Shown: positions 17,348-26,800, counted from the stretch's first letter. The stretch: DNA of 64,000 nucleotides from Candidatus Heimdallarchaeota archaeon (GCA_019057815.1 JAHLWR010000005.1:124001-188000), one strand, 5' to 3'. Made by a program: numbers and translations. The notes: generated from the letters alone by a model not told the origin.

Positions 17348-18778
17348 TCAATTTCTTCTAAATTCCTCTTCAAGTATACGAAATTCCTTTCTAGAGTGTT
17401 CTAAAAATGAAGGAAGTCCATTCTTGAAAAGTCCTTGCTTGTCTATTTCAATAATATCTGCAACAGAGCCTTGCTTTGTCCTCATAAACTCGTAAACAAC
17501 GACATCATCTGCAGTTAATGTTTTATTAGCAATTTTTGTTTGAAAGTGCAACAGAACATACTCTGAGTGTGTTGTTATAAATATTTGAACACCTTTTTTT
17601 GCGGTTTCTATAATTAGATCTATCAATACTGCTTGGAATTTTGGATGTAGATGTACTTCTGGCTCTTCAATTAGTAGTATATCACCTTTCTTGGATAAAA
17701 TGCATTTTATAATTAATCCTGTCAAAGAATTCATTCCTGATCCAACAGCTTTTAGATTTACTGATGCATCCATCTCCAAATCTATTACATCCATAGCTAT
17801 CAAGGGACCTGGCTTAGGGATTATCTCAAAATTTGAATAACCAAATTTTTTTATCCAAAACTCTAGTTTTTTCCAGAAATCTAGATATTTCCTATCCTTA
17901 TAATACATAAGAAATGTTGCAAGAGATTGACCAGAATCATCAAGTGAAATTGTCTCAGGAGGATTATCATCTAAAGCATATACCCATTGTGTAACATGTC
18001 TATTAGCTGGTATAATATTTAATTTTGGAAGATAGGAAACAAGTTTAAATTCCAACCAATCTATAACTAAACCCTCTTGATCAAACTCTCTTGTTCTTAT
18101 TAGATTCCAAAAACCATTAGGAAAACTTGAACTACCACTACCAGTTAAACGACCATACGTAATATTATTAGCATACTCAATTCCAACTTCCTTGAATAGA
18201 GCATTTAAATCTGATTCATAATCACCAAAATCATTTGAAGATGTGGTTATAATTCCGTTTTCATTGAAACTTACATGGTTTTGCCAACTTACAATTTTCT
18301 TGGTTTGTTGGATTAAACTGCTGTAAGTTTTAAATTCATATATCTGTTTATCCTCTGGAGTAGTAATTGATGAGATTAAAATATCACATTGATATGTGTC
18401 TGCTATTGGTTTCTTATATTTTTGATTTCTAGAAACAATAGAATATTCATTTTGATATTCAACTCTTAAGTTTACATTTTTATTGAGATTATGTTTGTTA
18501 AATATTCTTTGATATGAACCCCAATCAGTCAAAGGACCTGTGATTTTCATTTCGTTAATAGATTGGAAAAAAAAACCGATTATTTCGTAAACTGAAGATT
18601 TTCCAGTACCATTTTCTCCTATAAAAAGATTAATCGATTTGCATTCGAGTTCAATATTGGAAATGCTTTTGAAGTTTTGAATATGAATAGATTTCAGCTT
18701 ATTGTATAGATTAATTTGTTCAACTTCTTTTTCAATCAAAGGTTTTTCTTCACCTTTATCCTTTTGTGATTCATTCAT
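17348..18778 (-). CDS. RecF/AAA15-type ATPase, partner of PIN nuclease
   Basis: A 476-residue SMC/RecF-like ATPase. After a charged N-terminal tail comes IHIQNFKSISNIEL, then Walker A GENGTGKSS (54-62), and near 366 Walker B LLIEEPEVHLHPKF followed by ITTHSEYVL. There is no TOPRIM domain, so unlike OLD proteins it has no nuclease of its own; the downstream PIN gene may supply it. Such AAA15 proteins are frequent in phage defence and DNA repair. Located in the left half of the composite element. Confidence 0.85.
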   Translation of the reverse strand: MNESQKDKGEEKPLIEKEVEQINLYNKLKSIHIQNFKSISNIELECKSINLFIGENGTGKSSVYEIIGFFFQSINEMKITGPLTDWGSYQRIFNKHNLNKNVNLRVEYQNEYSIVSRNQKYKKPIADTYQCDILISSITTPEDKQIYEFKTYSSLIQQTKKIVSWQNHVSFNENGIITTSSNDFGDYESDLNALFKEVGIEYANNITYGRLTGSGSSSFPNGFWNLIRTREFDQEGLVIDWLEFKLVSYLPKLNIIPANRHVTQWVYALDDNPPETISLDDSGQSLATFLMYYKDRKYLDFWKKLEFWIKKFGYSNFEIIPKPGPLIAMDVIDLEMDASVNLKAVGSGMNSLTGLIIKCILSKKGDILLIEEPEVHLHPKFQAVLIDLIIETAKKGVQIFITTHSEYVLLHFQTKIANKTLTADDVVVYEFMRTKQGSVADIIEIDKQGLFKNGLPSFLEHSRKEFRILEEEFRRN

Positions 18779-19123
18779 AAGAAAACAACCTCAGTAATAT
18801 CATATTATGGTTTATTCGATATAATTATATTTAGATATTTAATAAGATTGTTGTAAAATTTTGATTACAGTAAAAATATATAAACAACTTATGAATATTT
18901 TATTGCCTAATGTTTAAACTTCATTGAATTAGTCAAATCTAATGTTTCAGAAGTTAATCAAGTTAATCGAGTCAATTTTTATATGCTTTTTCTTGAAAAA
19001 CAAGATACCTCTTCTTTTTTAACAAGACAATTAGAACTGAATTAAATAGATATAATAGTTATTTCCTTACTTTTGTACGCTCAACCCCTCTGGAGTTGAT
19101 CAAGAGGTTTTGGGACATACTTC
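18779..19123. other. Spacer between two cargo gene pairs
   Basis: AT-rich, no ORF. At 19107-19120 it contains an inverted copy (13 of 14 bases) of the outer tip of the composite element's terminal repeat, next to a weak CCTCT/AGAGG hairpin. The upstream part should contain the promoter of the AAA/PIN pair. Confidence 0.4.
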
Positions 19124-19636
19124 TTAAAGTATATTTGAATCTCTTAATCTATCTAATGCCTCTTTTATCTGATTTTCGTTGAAATGTGACTTAGCAGTAT
19201 GAGTTTGATTTATACATTCAGAATCTGTATCTGTTAGCTTTGAAAAGTATAAAGTTGTACTTAGAAGTTCCATTTCCTCAACAGATGAATTTCCGATTAA
19301 ATTTATAATCTTAGTATATTTGTCTTCGGATATCTCATAATTCTCTTTTTCAGATTCGATAAAGTTTATACCATCTTCTAGAAGATAAATTTCATATTTT
19401 TCATTCTGATCATCATAATTAATTTTTAAAAAATCCATATCTTCTAATTCGTATAGAATTTCAGTTAGATCTTCTGAATATGGTCCGTAATAATGAATTT
19501 TATAGTTGAGATCCAGCTTCTCTTCTAACCCCTCTTGAAGGAAAAATATACCTTTCTGAATATAAGTTTTCCCAACTGGTTTTCTAGAATTATTAATAAA
19601 ATTTAGTACGTTCAAAATTTGATTAATATACGTCAT
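19124..19636 (-). CDS. YwgA-like protein (second copy)
   Basis: A 170-residue paralogue of 11316-11831. Shared blocks include RKPVGKTYIQKGIFFLQEGL, IHYYGPYSEDL and ELLSTTLYFSKL; overall they are clearly homologous but well diverged. It follows its HD gene (19704) by 67 bases in the same orientation. A winged-helix-like N-terminal half and helical C-terminal half are predicted. Biochemical role unknown; constant pairing with the HD enzyme suggests regulation or complex formation. Confidence 0.7.
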   Translation of the reverse strand: MTYINQILNVLNFINNSRKPVGKTYIQKGIFFLQEGLEEKLDLNYKIHYYGPYSEDLTEILYELEDMDFLKINYDDQNEKYEIYLLEDGINFIESEKENYEISEDKYTKIINLIGNSSVEEMELLSTTLYFSKLTDTDSECINQTHTAKSHFNENQIKEALDRLRDSNIL

Positions 19637-19703
19637 TTTTCACATCTTCTATATACTAAGTAATTTTTCACTATATAAATTCTTTATATTATTAATTTAT
19701 TCT

Positions 19704-20993
19704 TTATATTATTATATTTTTCTCAATAAATTTTAAAGCTTCTTTCTCAATTTCATCCAATAAGCTCTCCTTAGCATAAAGTCTTCTAGTTTTTATTTTA
19801 TCCAATGAAGCAATTACTTCAGTAGCTCTATGTAAAAGCGTTTTAGTTTTCCCCTGTTCTACGCGAATATATTTTCCACCCTTATATTCATATGTTGATC
19901 TTGTGGGTTTATCAATAAAGTAATTACCTTTATACTTCTTACTAAGATGAACATCAATAATGTTCCAGTTCTTATCTAGTGTCATTTCTTTTTCTCTATT
20001 TGATCTGCATTCCTTTCGGAATAACTGGTATCTATTTTCAAAACTTGGGATACATTTGAAAAAATCTCTATTATAGAAAAAGGGTTTGTGCTTTGATTCT
20101 TTCAACCATTTGAGGATATCAATATCACTTAATGAAAGATATTCATTAATGTCCTCTGGATATGTTTCCATATTCTTTTTCGTCCTTAGAAAATCTTGAA
20201 TTGCATTTATTAAATGATAATTTAGAATTCTAGTAGTTTTATGGAAATATACTTCAGTATACATATAATATCTTGCTAGCACAAAATGTTCTAGAGCTCT
20301 TATTCCACCATTTTCCCAAAAAAGAGGACTTGGTCCTTCTTGACCATCAGCTCTTTCTCCCTTATCTAATCTTATAGTTTCCAAAATTCTCTCCAAGTCA
20401 AACTTACCATAATTAACTCCCACTGATAGAGAGTCTCTTCTTAAATAATCTAATCGGTCAATTCCAACCTGTCCATTTAACAGCTCTTTCGATATCATAT
20501 CGTTTTCTGTTCCATTTTTACGGCTTCCTTCCATTACAAATATTATCCTATCTACAATATTTTTATCATGATGCTTTAACAATAAATCGTTTATTTCTGT
20601 TTCTCGAATAATTCTTGCTCCAAAAATTTCATGTCTATCTCTTTCATTTTTTCCTTTTTTTCTAAAAAGTATATTTTCTCCTACGTGAGAAAATGGTGCA
20701 TGTCCAATATCATGAAGGAGAGATGCAAGATAAAATACTATTTTATCATCATCTGATAGTACATTGTTCTTTAGACAATCAACAATTTTCTTTGACAAAT
20801 AGAATGTACCTAAAGAATGTTCAAATCTTGTATGTCTACCAGAAGGATACACCCACATAGTAGTTCCAAGTTGATGTATATTTCTTAATCTTTGAAATGG
20901 CCAAGTATCAATGATTTTCTTTTCGACCTCATTAATAGGAATAAATCCATACAATGGATCTCGAATGTTAAAGTCTTCATCGTACTTTGGCAC
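19704..20993 (-). CDS. SAMHD1/dGTPase-like HD phosphohydrolase (second copy)
   Basis: A 429-residue HD enzyme, full-length paralogue of 11962-13254. RDPLYGFI, RFEHSLGTF (His59), SLLHDIGHAPFSH (His94, Asp95) and VGIDRLDYLRRDS are all present, so the metal site is intact. The C-terminal third diverges most, with a lysine-rich insert near 330-370. It lies in the right half of the composite element, upstream of a YwgA-like gene. Probable dNTP triphosphohydrolase; defence role inferred. Confidence 0.85.
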   Translation of the reverse strand: MPKYDEDFNIRDPLYGFIPINEVEKKIIDTWPFQRLRNIHQLGTTMWVYPSGRHTRFEHSLGTFYLSKKIVDCLKNNVLSDDDKIVFYLASLLHDIGHAPFSHVGENILFRKKGKNERDRHEIFGARIIRETEINDLLLKHHDKNIVDRIIFVMEGSRKNGTENDMISKELLNGQVGIDRLDYLRRDSLSVGVNYGKFDLERILETIRLDKGERADGQEGPSPLFWENGGIRALEHFVLARYYMYTEVYFHKTTRILNYHLINAIQDFLRTKKNMETYPEDINEYLSLSDIDILKWLKESKHKPFFYNRDFFKCIPSFENRYQLFRKECRSNREKEMTLDKNWNIIDVHLSKKYKGNYFIDKPTRSTYEYKGGKYIRVEQGKTKTLLHRATEVIASLDKIKTRRLYAKESLLDEIEKEALKFIEKNIII

Positions 20994-21405
20994 TAGAACC
21001 TTATAATTGTTGAACTTTTGAATTATTAAATTTATCTACGTTTAATTTCATTTAAAAAGATGAATGTTTAAATATCAAAAGATAGACCAAGAAATTCTTC
21101 TACAGTTCCATCAGAATAATACTTATCTTATTTTTTTGATTGCAATGATTAGACTTCATTAGGGCTTGAGTCTTAAAATTCTTAAATTTCTATTATCAAG
21201 GTTTGAATTCAAAATTAATATCTTTCGATGAGTTAATTCAACTCTCTTCTGAATAGTTCAGAGTGTGTCTACTTAAGATATGAAAAACACTAGATGTTAA
21301 ACGCTGTAAATTTCCTTCTAACCAAATCGTTATTTAGTTCAATAAACAGCCTAACTACGTGAGAGTCGAGTTTTGAAGTATTAGCATATTTAAAGATTTG
21401 ACCGT

Positions 21406-21511
21406 CACTTCTTAGATTCCTCGGTCTTTGCTTTATTTCCCCTTTTCTCTGTTAAAACACTCTTTCTCCCTCAGAGAAGCTCTAGTCTACTCAAACAAGT
21501 TTTGGAACATG
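21406..21511 (-). repeat. Right terminal inverted repeat of composite element
   Basis: Inverted copy of 16711-16817. On the minus strand the tip reads GCATGTTCCAAAAC against ACATGTCCCAAAAC on the left. Confidence 0.65.
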
Positions 21512-21515
21512 CTTT

Positions 21516-21550
21516 AATGAATTGAAAGTAAAATGATTAGAGATCAAGAA
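21516..21550 (+). repeat. Right direct repeat flanking composite element
   Basis: Shares TGAATTGAAAGTAAA and ATGATTA/CTGATTA blocks in the same orientation with 16676-16710; about 75-80 percent match by eye. Too long and too diverged for a fresh target duplication, so either an old event or pre-existing repeat. Confidence 0.5.
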
Positions 21551-21646
21551 TCAGTCTTACAATAGTATTATTTTAAACCTTCTTTGTAATACTGCTGACC
21601 TACCAATATCCAAATATTCCGACAAAACCTGTTTAGATTAGAGAAG

Positions 21647-21991
21647 ATGAGCAAAACAAGAATGAGCGAGAAAGTAGTGTGTTTTTTAAGCAAGTATGGT
21701 AGAGTTAAACAATTACTGGATGAGAAAGACAGAATCCCTCCTTTCATTTTGGAGGATGATCTTCAAAAATTTGTAGTCTTCGTCTTTGATTGGAAAAAAA
21801 GCGCAGGAACAAACACTATTATCAGGACAGAACAGAGAGCAGAGAGAATGAAATGTGATGGTGTAATTATCATCGCAAATAGATTCAGTCTAAATGCTCT
21901 AGAACAAGTTAATTATCTAAACAAAAGAAGGAATAAAAAGACAATCTTATTTAAAAGAGAAGAAATAGAATCAATATTAGATGCGTGTTAA
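21647..21991 (+). CDS. Small nuclease-like protein (tentative Mrr/resolvase type)
   Basis: A 114-residue protein. The segment VVFVFDWKKSAGTNTI, then VIIIANRFSLNALEQV and a final TILFKREEIESIL, resembles the end of Mrr-like PD-(D/E)XK domains (charged strand, then hydrophobic strand with a small-residue turn, then an alpha-beta finish). An upstream catalytic acidic residue is not clear and the N-terminus is short, so it could be a partial domain. It stands just right of the composite element. Confidence 0.45.
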   Translation: MSKTRMSEKVVCFLSKYGRVKQLLDEKDRIPPFILEDDLQKFVVFVFDWKKSAGTNTIIRTEQRAERMKCDGVIIIANRFSLNALEQVNYLNKRRNKKTILFKREEIESILDAC

Positions 21992-22115
21992 GAAAAACTC
22001 TATGGCACATTTTACAGACTTGATATTGCGTTAAAACATTGAGGTTTAATAGCTGTTCTGAGAATCATTATAAGTAGCTGTTATCATGAGGTGTTTTTGT
22101 AATATTGTACAATAA

Positions 22116-23057
22116 TCAAGTTGATGGAAAAAGTCGATCAGTATCTTCCAAAAAGATACTCACATTTTTAACAAAAACTTCGATTTGACTTACTGTATTT
22201 GAACTTATATCAACTTCATACAAAACTAATTTTTCCCTTAATTTCCCAAGATTATTTCTTACCCAATTTGATAACTCCAAATAAATTCCTAAAAGTGCTC
22301 CTTCTTGCAACAGCATAAGTATATCCTCAATAGCTTCTAGAGTAGTAATAATAGTTTTGTTTATGCTACTTACTTCTTTGGAATTATTGGAAGTAAGTGA
22401 TTTTAAAATTTCATAAGCCTTTGTGATTATTTCTTCTTTAAAAATCAACTTAAGTAGAGAAAAATACAACTCTCCAATTTGGAAGTCATTCGTTTCCATA
22501 GTTTTAGGTTCACTAGAAATTCCTAGTCTTTTACAACTTGCTTCAGTCTCTTTTTTTATCCAATCAATGAACACAGGCGAATGAACCATCTTTTCTTTAA
22601 GAAGCGCATCTGCGGGAGTAAAATCCCTTAAAGAATTTTGTGGTTTGAAGAATTTTCCTTTAACTTCAGAATAGATGGTATATTCAGGATAATGAGAATA
22701 TACATAGCTTACTAGTTGACTTGAACTGAAATGACCGAGACGAAAATGTAACTCTTGGATCACTTGTTCGTCGAGTTTGGATATACTTTTTTCAAGTAAG
22801 TATTGCTCCCCATATTTGGTAATCTGATAATAGTGATTATTGTTTCTTGCTTCTTCATGAATATATCCATGTTTAACTAATTCTTTAATGTCTTCTTGAA
22901 TCGCTTGACAATATGGACCAAATCTGTATGGTTTGAATTCATAATTTGTTTTAAAACTATAATTTTTTATTAGTAGAAAAACTATTTTCTGAAAATGTAC
23001 TCGACCACTAATTATATGCCAGTATTTTAATAGTAAAAGGAGTAGCGATTTTTTCAT
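22116..23057 (-). CDS. YwgA-like N-terminal domain fused to helical domain
   Basis: A 313-residue protein. Residues 1-90 (VHFQKIVFLLIKNY, then YRFGPYCQAIQEDIKEL and YYQITKYGEQYL) match the winged-helix-like pattern of the two YwgA-like proteins in this window. The remainder is helical, ending in a long coiled-coil-like segment. It is not paired with an HD gene. A decayed copy of its C-terminal 40 codons is present at 24545-24695, so it has been duplicated locally. Function unknown. Confidence 0.65.
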   Translation of the reverse strand: MKKSLLLLLLKYWHIISGRVHFQKIVFLLIKNYSFKTNYEFKPYRFGPYCQAIQEDIKELVKHGYIHEEARNNNHYYQITKYGEQYLLEKSISKLDEQVIQELHFRLGHFSSSQLVSYVYSHYPEYTIYSEVKGKFFKPQNSLRDFTPADALLKEKMVHSPVFIDWIKKETEASCKRLGISSEPKTMETNDFQIGELYFSLLKLIFKEEIITKAYEILKSLTSNNSKEVSSINKTIITTLEAIEDILMLLQEGALLGIYLELSNWVRNNLGKLREKLVLYEVDISSNTVSQIEVFVKNVSIFLEDTDRLFPST

Positions 23058-23584
23058 TTCAATAACTAATAATTAATTTTATTTTTAAAGTAGGTAAAAT
23101 AAAATTAGTGTGGTGAAAGAAACATCAATCAAATAAATTTAGGCAAGGAGGAGTAGAAAGGGGAGGAGAGAAGGAAGGAGAGAAAAGTATAGTAGTTAAA
23201 CTTATTCTTCTCCTTCCTAGGAATTAAGTAAATTATTCCAATAGTGTAACATTATTTAATTATATAAAGACAACAAAAATAGAATTTTAATACGAAAATC
23301 AAACATTTTACAAGTTTAATTGATATTGTTAATAATAAAAACAGTAAAGAATTTGTAGAAATTAAAAACACATTAATATTAGAACCACATAATACTCATA
23401 TACATGAGATGTTTGTAGGCTAAATATGGAGATCATGATAAATCTTTGTGAGGATTCAGATGAATATCAAGAAATCCCTCAATTAGAGAATTTTTATCTT
23501 AAATGGCATACAATTTAGTTAGTTCACAGTACTACAATAAACTTCAAATTAATAAAAACATTAGATAAAGACAGGTATTTAAAA
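23058..23584. other. Gene-free stretch with long purine/pyrimidine hairpin
   Basis: Contains a perfect 10-bp inverted repeat, 23172-23181 with 23209-23218 (AGGAAGGAGA/TCTCCTTCCT), separated by 27 bases, in a strongly purine-rich context. It lies between divergent genes, so it is not an obvious terminator. A 31-codon ORF (23426-23518) is probably chance or a relic. Confidence 0.4.
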
Positions 23585-24445
23585 TTGGAACGTACTATTA
23601 AAGTCACTAAAAACGTTATTGTAAAAAAAAGAGAAAAAATATATTCTAATGTTACACAAAGTTTAGCTTTTCGAACAAAGGAAATCGCTTTTATTATTCG
23701 TTCATATAAAAAGGAAGAAAATGATAGTTATTCACTTATCACAGTAAAAAATTTTTGTGAAAGGAAGAAAATTAAATGGTTTGAACCAAAAAATGAGTTT
23801 ATAGGAGAAACAAAAATTGAGCAAATTGTTGGTTCTGCATTATTATGCGATTTTGGTATAGCTATATTGCCAAAAACTCCAAATGAAAATGTAGGTCTGG
23901 AAATAGGATTACTTATGAGTCTAGCCAAACCAATCTTTATTCTTAAAGGGAGGAACGTCAGTAGAAAGATACCTTTTGATTATGATAGTTTTATTTATAT
24001 TAAGCATAATAGTACACAACAATTACTTAAAGATTTATTAGCTAAACATGAAACACATGAGCTTAGACATGTACAATATGAAGAACTTATCAATAAAATC
24101 CTTAAAAAAGTATTAAAACCTCTTTTTTCCTCAAAAACAGACCAACTAGCGATTGCATTAGGAAAAAGCGGGATTCAAGCACAAAATAATCAAAAAAACA
24201 TTAAGTTATTTATAGAATCTTGGAAGAAAAATCCACAAAAAACTTTGGAAAGTTTAGAACGAGGAATGATACTTGACCTTGCCACTAGAGTGTGTAAAAT
24301 CGAAAATGTTGCAAAATCTGGAACAAATAAATTATGTAAAGGAATAAACAACTATCTTATTGAGGAAATATCAAAAGAGAAAAGTCTTTTTCTTGCTTAT
24401 CAAGGAAAACATGCTATTGCAGATATGTTAATTAACAAAAAATAA
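23585..24445 (+). CDS. Nucleoside-deoxyribosyltransferase/TIR-like domain protein
   Basis: A 286-residue protein. The central part has LCDFGIAILPK near 88 and ENVGLEIGLLMSLAKPIFIL near 101-120, a pattern (strand, N-x-G-x-E-x-G helix, K-P strand) shared by nucleoside 2-deoxyribosyltransferases and TIR-like NAD-consuming domains. The last 120 residues are helical. The start codon is TTG. In a defence-rich region an NAD- or nucleotide-hydrolysing role is plausible but not shown. Confidence 0.45.
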   Translation: MERTIKVTKNVIVKKREKIYSNVTQSLAFRTKEIAFIIRSYKKEENDSYSLITVKNFCERKKIKWFEPKNEFIGETKIEQIVGSALLCDFGIAILPKTPNENVGLEIGLLMSLAKPIFILKGRNVSRKIPFDYDSFIYIKHNSTQQLLKDLLAKHETHELRHVQYEELINKILKKVLKPLFSSKTDQLAIALGKSGIQAQNNQKNIKLFIESWKKNPQKTLESLERGMILDLATRVCKIENVAKSGTNKLCKGINNYLIEEISKEKSLFLAYQGKHAIADMLINKK

Positions 24446-24900
24446 AATTAAAATCCCAAAATTATGTATAATTTCTTAATATCTAAAAGTTTTACCATAA
24501 AAAATAAGAGATATCTTTACAAGATTGTATAAGCGTAATTATTGTGAAAAAAGTCGATTAATATATTCTCAAATATTAACTACACCTTAAATATATTCTT
24601 CAATCTGAATACCTATTTGTGAGTTTATGTCAGATTCATACTGTGCAAATTTTCTTTTAGTATATCAAGATTAATTTTCACATCATCTGACAACATCAAG
24701 TTTTATTAATATAATAATCTATTTTCAAAAAATATTCTAATCTATGAACGACAGAAAAAGAGTGTAAATAACGTCTTGTGGGTTCTAATAGTTGTAGTAA
24801 CAAATTTCAATATTTTAATGTTACTTGGAGATATTACATGTACATTCTATTAATTTTCGAAAAATTAGTACAATAATTAGACCAGTATTAATAATCTGAT
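24446..24900. other. Gene-free stretch containing a pseudogene fragment
   Basis: Holds the relic at 24545-24695 and AT-rich DNA without other recognisable content. Convergent gene ends flank it (24445 and 24901). Confidence 0.4.
24545..24695 (-). pseudogene. C-terminal fragment of a 22116-23057 paralogue
   Basis: Reads DVKINLDILKRKFAQYESDI...QIEEYI-stop-GVVNI-stop-EYINRLFS with one frame change, matching REKLVLYEVDISS...QIEVFVKNVSIFLEDTDRLFPS at the end of the 313-residue protein. Two nonsense codons and loss of the N-terminal part show it is dead. Confidence 0.6.
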
Positions 24901-26658
24901 TTATTCATCCAAGATATCTTCAAGCAAATTCTTTATTTCAGGATCAATTTCATCTTTTCTCATTTTACTTGCCCATCTTGGAATGTCCCTACTTTTTTTG
25001 AAGGTTTTGTTAAAGGATTTTTCAAAATTTTTTATGTTTGAAATCATGGTTTTATTTGGGTTATATAGTTTAGACAACTCTTCGGATTCTATCTCCCAAT
25101 CTTCTGCAATCACGCGCAATGCTCCTTTAAAATATTCTTCTAGATTTTTCTTTTTAAGAATATAGAGATACTTTTTAATTTCTTCCTCACCTATTGTTCT
25201 CACTAAATCATTATCTTTGCCTTTCATTCTGTCGGTAATTTCTTGCCTTTTATCATCTGGACTAAAATCATCTCTATCAGTTATAATTATATACTTGAAA
25301 CATAGTTTCATTTGAAGCATAAAAGAAAGAGTTAAAACTGCAGATATTTCCCCTGAACCACCAAATTTTATTATTCCAACATATTTTTCCTTACCAAAGA
25401 GCTCTTTTATCCATTCACTAAAAGCACCATAATCTGACTTTCCTTCTACGAAAATTAAATAATCATAGAATAAGAAGTCACTATTTCTTAGATCAAATTG
25501 GTTCTTAAATTCAATATAGTCGTTCATATTTCTTATGGCAGATACATTCATTTTATTTTGATCTTTTGTTATTTTAAAAATTTTTACTCCCTCTTCAATT
25601 TCACCTAAGAGAATTGGGTTATGTGTTGATAAGATTACTTGACCTTCAATATCCTCAATAAAAAGTCTTCGAAGTTCTCTCAAAGCTCTCGGATGTAAAT
25701 ATAACTCAGGTTCTTCAATAATTATCACTTTTTCAGGATTGGTGATACAAATGGCAGCAATGATTACTGCTTCCTTTAAACCATCTCCGAGTTCATGCAT
25801 AGATATTGGTTTTTTTCCCACATTACGAAATATCAGATTTATCCCCCCTCCTGTCTCTGCAGTAATATCTGGTCTTCCTACTGAAAAACTCCATTCGTTG
25901 ACAATATCCTGAAACTTATGGTATAATTTTTTCTTTTCATCATCCTCTGATAAAGCTACATTAAGTAATAATCTTCTTAAATTAGTTCCGTCATTTATAT
26001 AATAATGGCTATCTATAATTGCCTTTAACCCTACATTAATGTTTTCACTTATATGTTCAGACTCTTTTATTTGTCTTTTTGATTGAATGAATACTATATT
26101 TTGCATTATGAATCTTATTACCCAATCTTCTAGTTTAGTTATTTCTCCTTCAAAATCAGATCCAGAACCAAGCATATCTGATCTTCTGTCTATTTCCTTT
26201 CGTAAGAACGTATTGAAAGGAATAGGATCGGGCGATTCTTCTTGCCAAACTCCCAAAAATTTAGCATTAGATATTTCATGTATATCTTCCCTATAATAAT
26301 CAGGAGTTACTTTAATATTGTAAATAACTAAATTGTGCCAAAAATCACGTTTAGCATTGGCTACTTTCAAAAAAGCTCTTGTAAAATCGTCCATATGTGG
26401 AAACAAGTTTTGGATTATTATTTTCACATCATTTTCTTCTAAACTAATACTCAAAATTATTCTAGCTTGAGACCAATTATCTCTATTTATTTCATTTAAA
26501 GATATATATTGATTTGTGATGTTAACAATTATGGCGTCTTGTATAGCAGATTTTCCAACATTGTTTTCTCCAATAAAGCAGTTATATTTATCAAATTCGA
26601 AGTAATAATCTCCATTCCAGCACTGATAATTTGATAATGTTAAACTTCTTATTTTCAT
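24901..26658 (-). CDS. OLD-family ATP-dependent endonuclease
   Basis: A 585-residue OLD protein: Walker A GENNVGKS (30-37), Walker B IIIEEPELYLHP (near 310) with STHNPILL after it, then a TOPRIM nuclease domain with YLIFVEGKSD (near 402) and ITDRDD (near 461). OLD proteins cut DNA in an ATP-controlled way and act in phage exclusion. It is a single gene with no UvrD-like helicase (Gabija GajB) next to it, so it would be a class 1 OLD. Start ATG at 26658. Confidence 0.9.
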   Translation of the reverse strand: MKIRSLTLSNYQCWNGDYYFEFDKYNCFIGENNVGKSAIQDAIIVNITNQYISLNEINRDNWSQARIILSISLEENDVKIIIQNLFPHMDDFTRAFLKVANAKRDFWHNLVIYNIKVTPDYYREDIHEISNAKFLGVWQEESPDPIPFNTFLRKEIDRRSDMLGSGSDFEGEITKLEDWVIRFIMQNIVFIQSKRQIKESEHISENINVGLKAIIDSHYYINDGTNLRRLLLNVALSEDDEKKKLYHKFQDIVNEWSFSVGRPDITAETGGGINLIFRNVGKKPISMHELGDGLKEAVIIAAICITNPEKVIIIEEPELYLHPRALRELRRLFIEDIEGQVILSTHNPILLGEIEEGVKIFKITKDQNKMNVSAIRNMNDYIEFKNQFDLRNSDFLFYDYLIFVEGKSDYGAFSEWIKELFGKEKYVGIIKFGGSGEISAVLTLSFMLQMKLCFKYIIITDRDDFSPDDKRQEITDRMKGKDNDLVRTIGEEEIKKYLYILKKKNLEEYFKGALRVIAEDWEIESEELSKLYNPNKTMISNIKNFEKSFNKTFKKSRDIPRWASKMRKDEIDPEIKNLLEDILDE

Positions 26659-26800
26659 AATAAACCAATATTAGTTGTTATGATTAGTATATAACTTTAA
26701 TTAATAAAATAGAATTATTTTTTAAGTGTAAAAAGTGATAGAAAAAAGGGACTAATAACATTTTGTGGTCTTTAAATAAGTTGTAATAATAAAAGAATCG

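Larger units (their letters stand above)
16676..21550. mobile_element. Decayed composite element carrying PIN/AAA and HD/YwgA gene pairs
   Basis: The segment has imperfect inverted repeats of about 106 bases at 16711-16817 and 21406-21511, themselves flanked by direct repeats of about 35 bases at 16676-16710 and 21516-21550. A third copy of just the outer repeat tip lies inverted at 19107-19120, between the two cargo pairs. Cargo, all leftward: PIN nuclease, AAA ATPase, YwgA-like protein, HD phosphohydrolase. No transposase or integrase is present. The arrangement resembles a non-autonomous or composite transposon with long target duplications, though stepwise insertion of smaller elements could give the same picture. 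Confidence 0.5.
20994..21646. other. Right edge of composite element; no gene
   Basis: Holds the right terminal inverted repeat (21406-21511) and right direct repeat (21516-21550). The rest, 20994-21405 and 21551-21646, is AT-rich without an ORF or structure I can support; promoters for the HD gene (left) and the 21647 gene (right) must lie here. Confidence 0.5.

Noticed and set aside
24901-26658. Gabija system
   Set aside because: The OLD-type gene (GajA-like) has no UvrD-like GajB helicase next to it.
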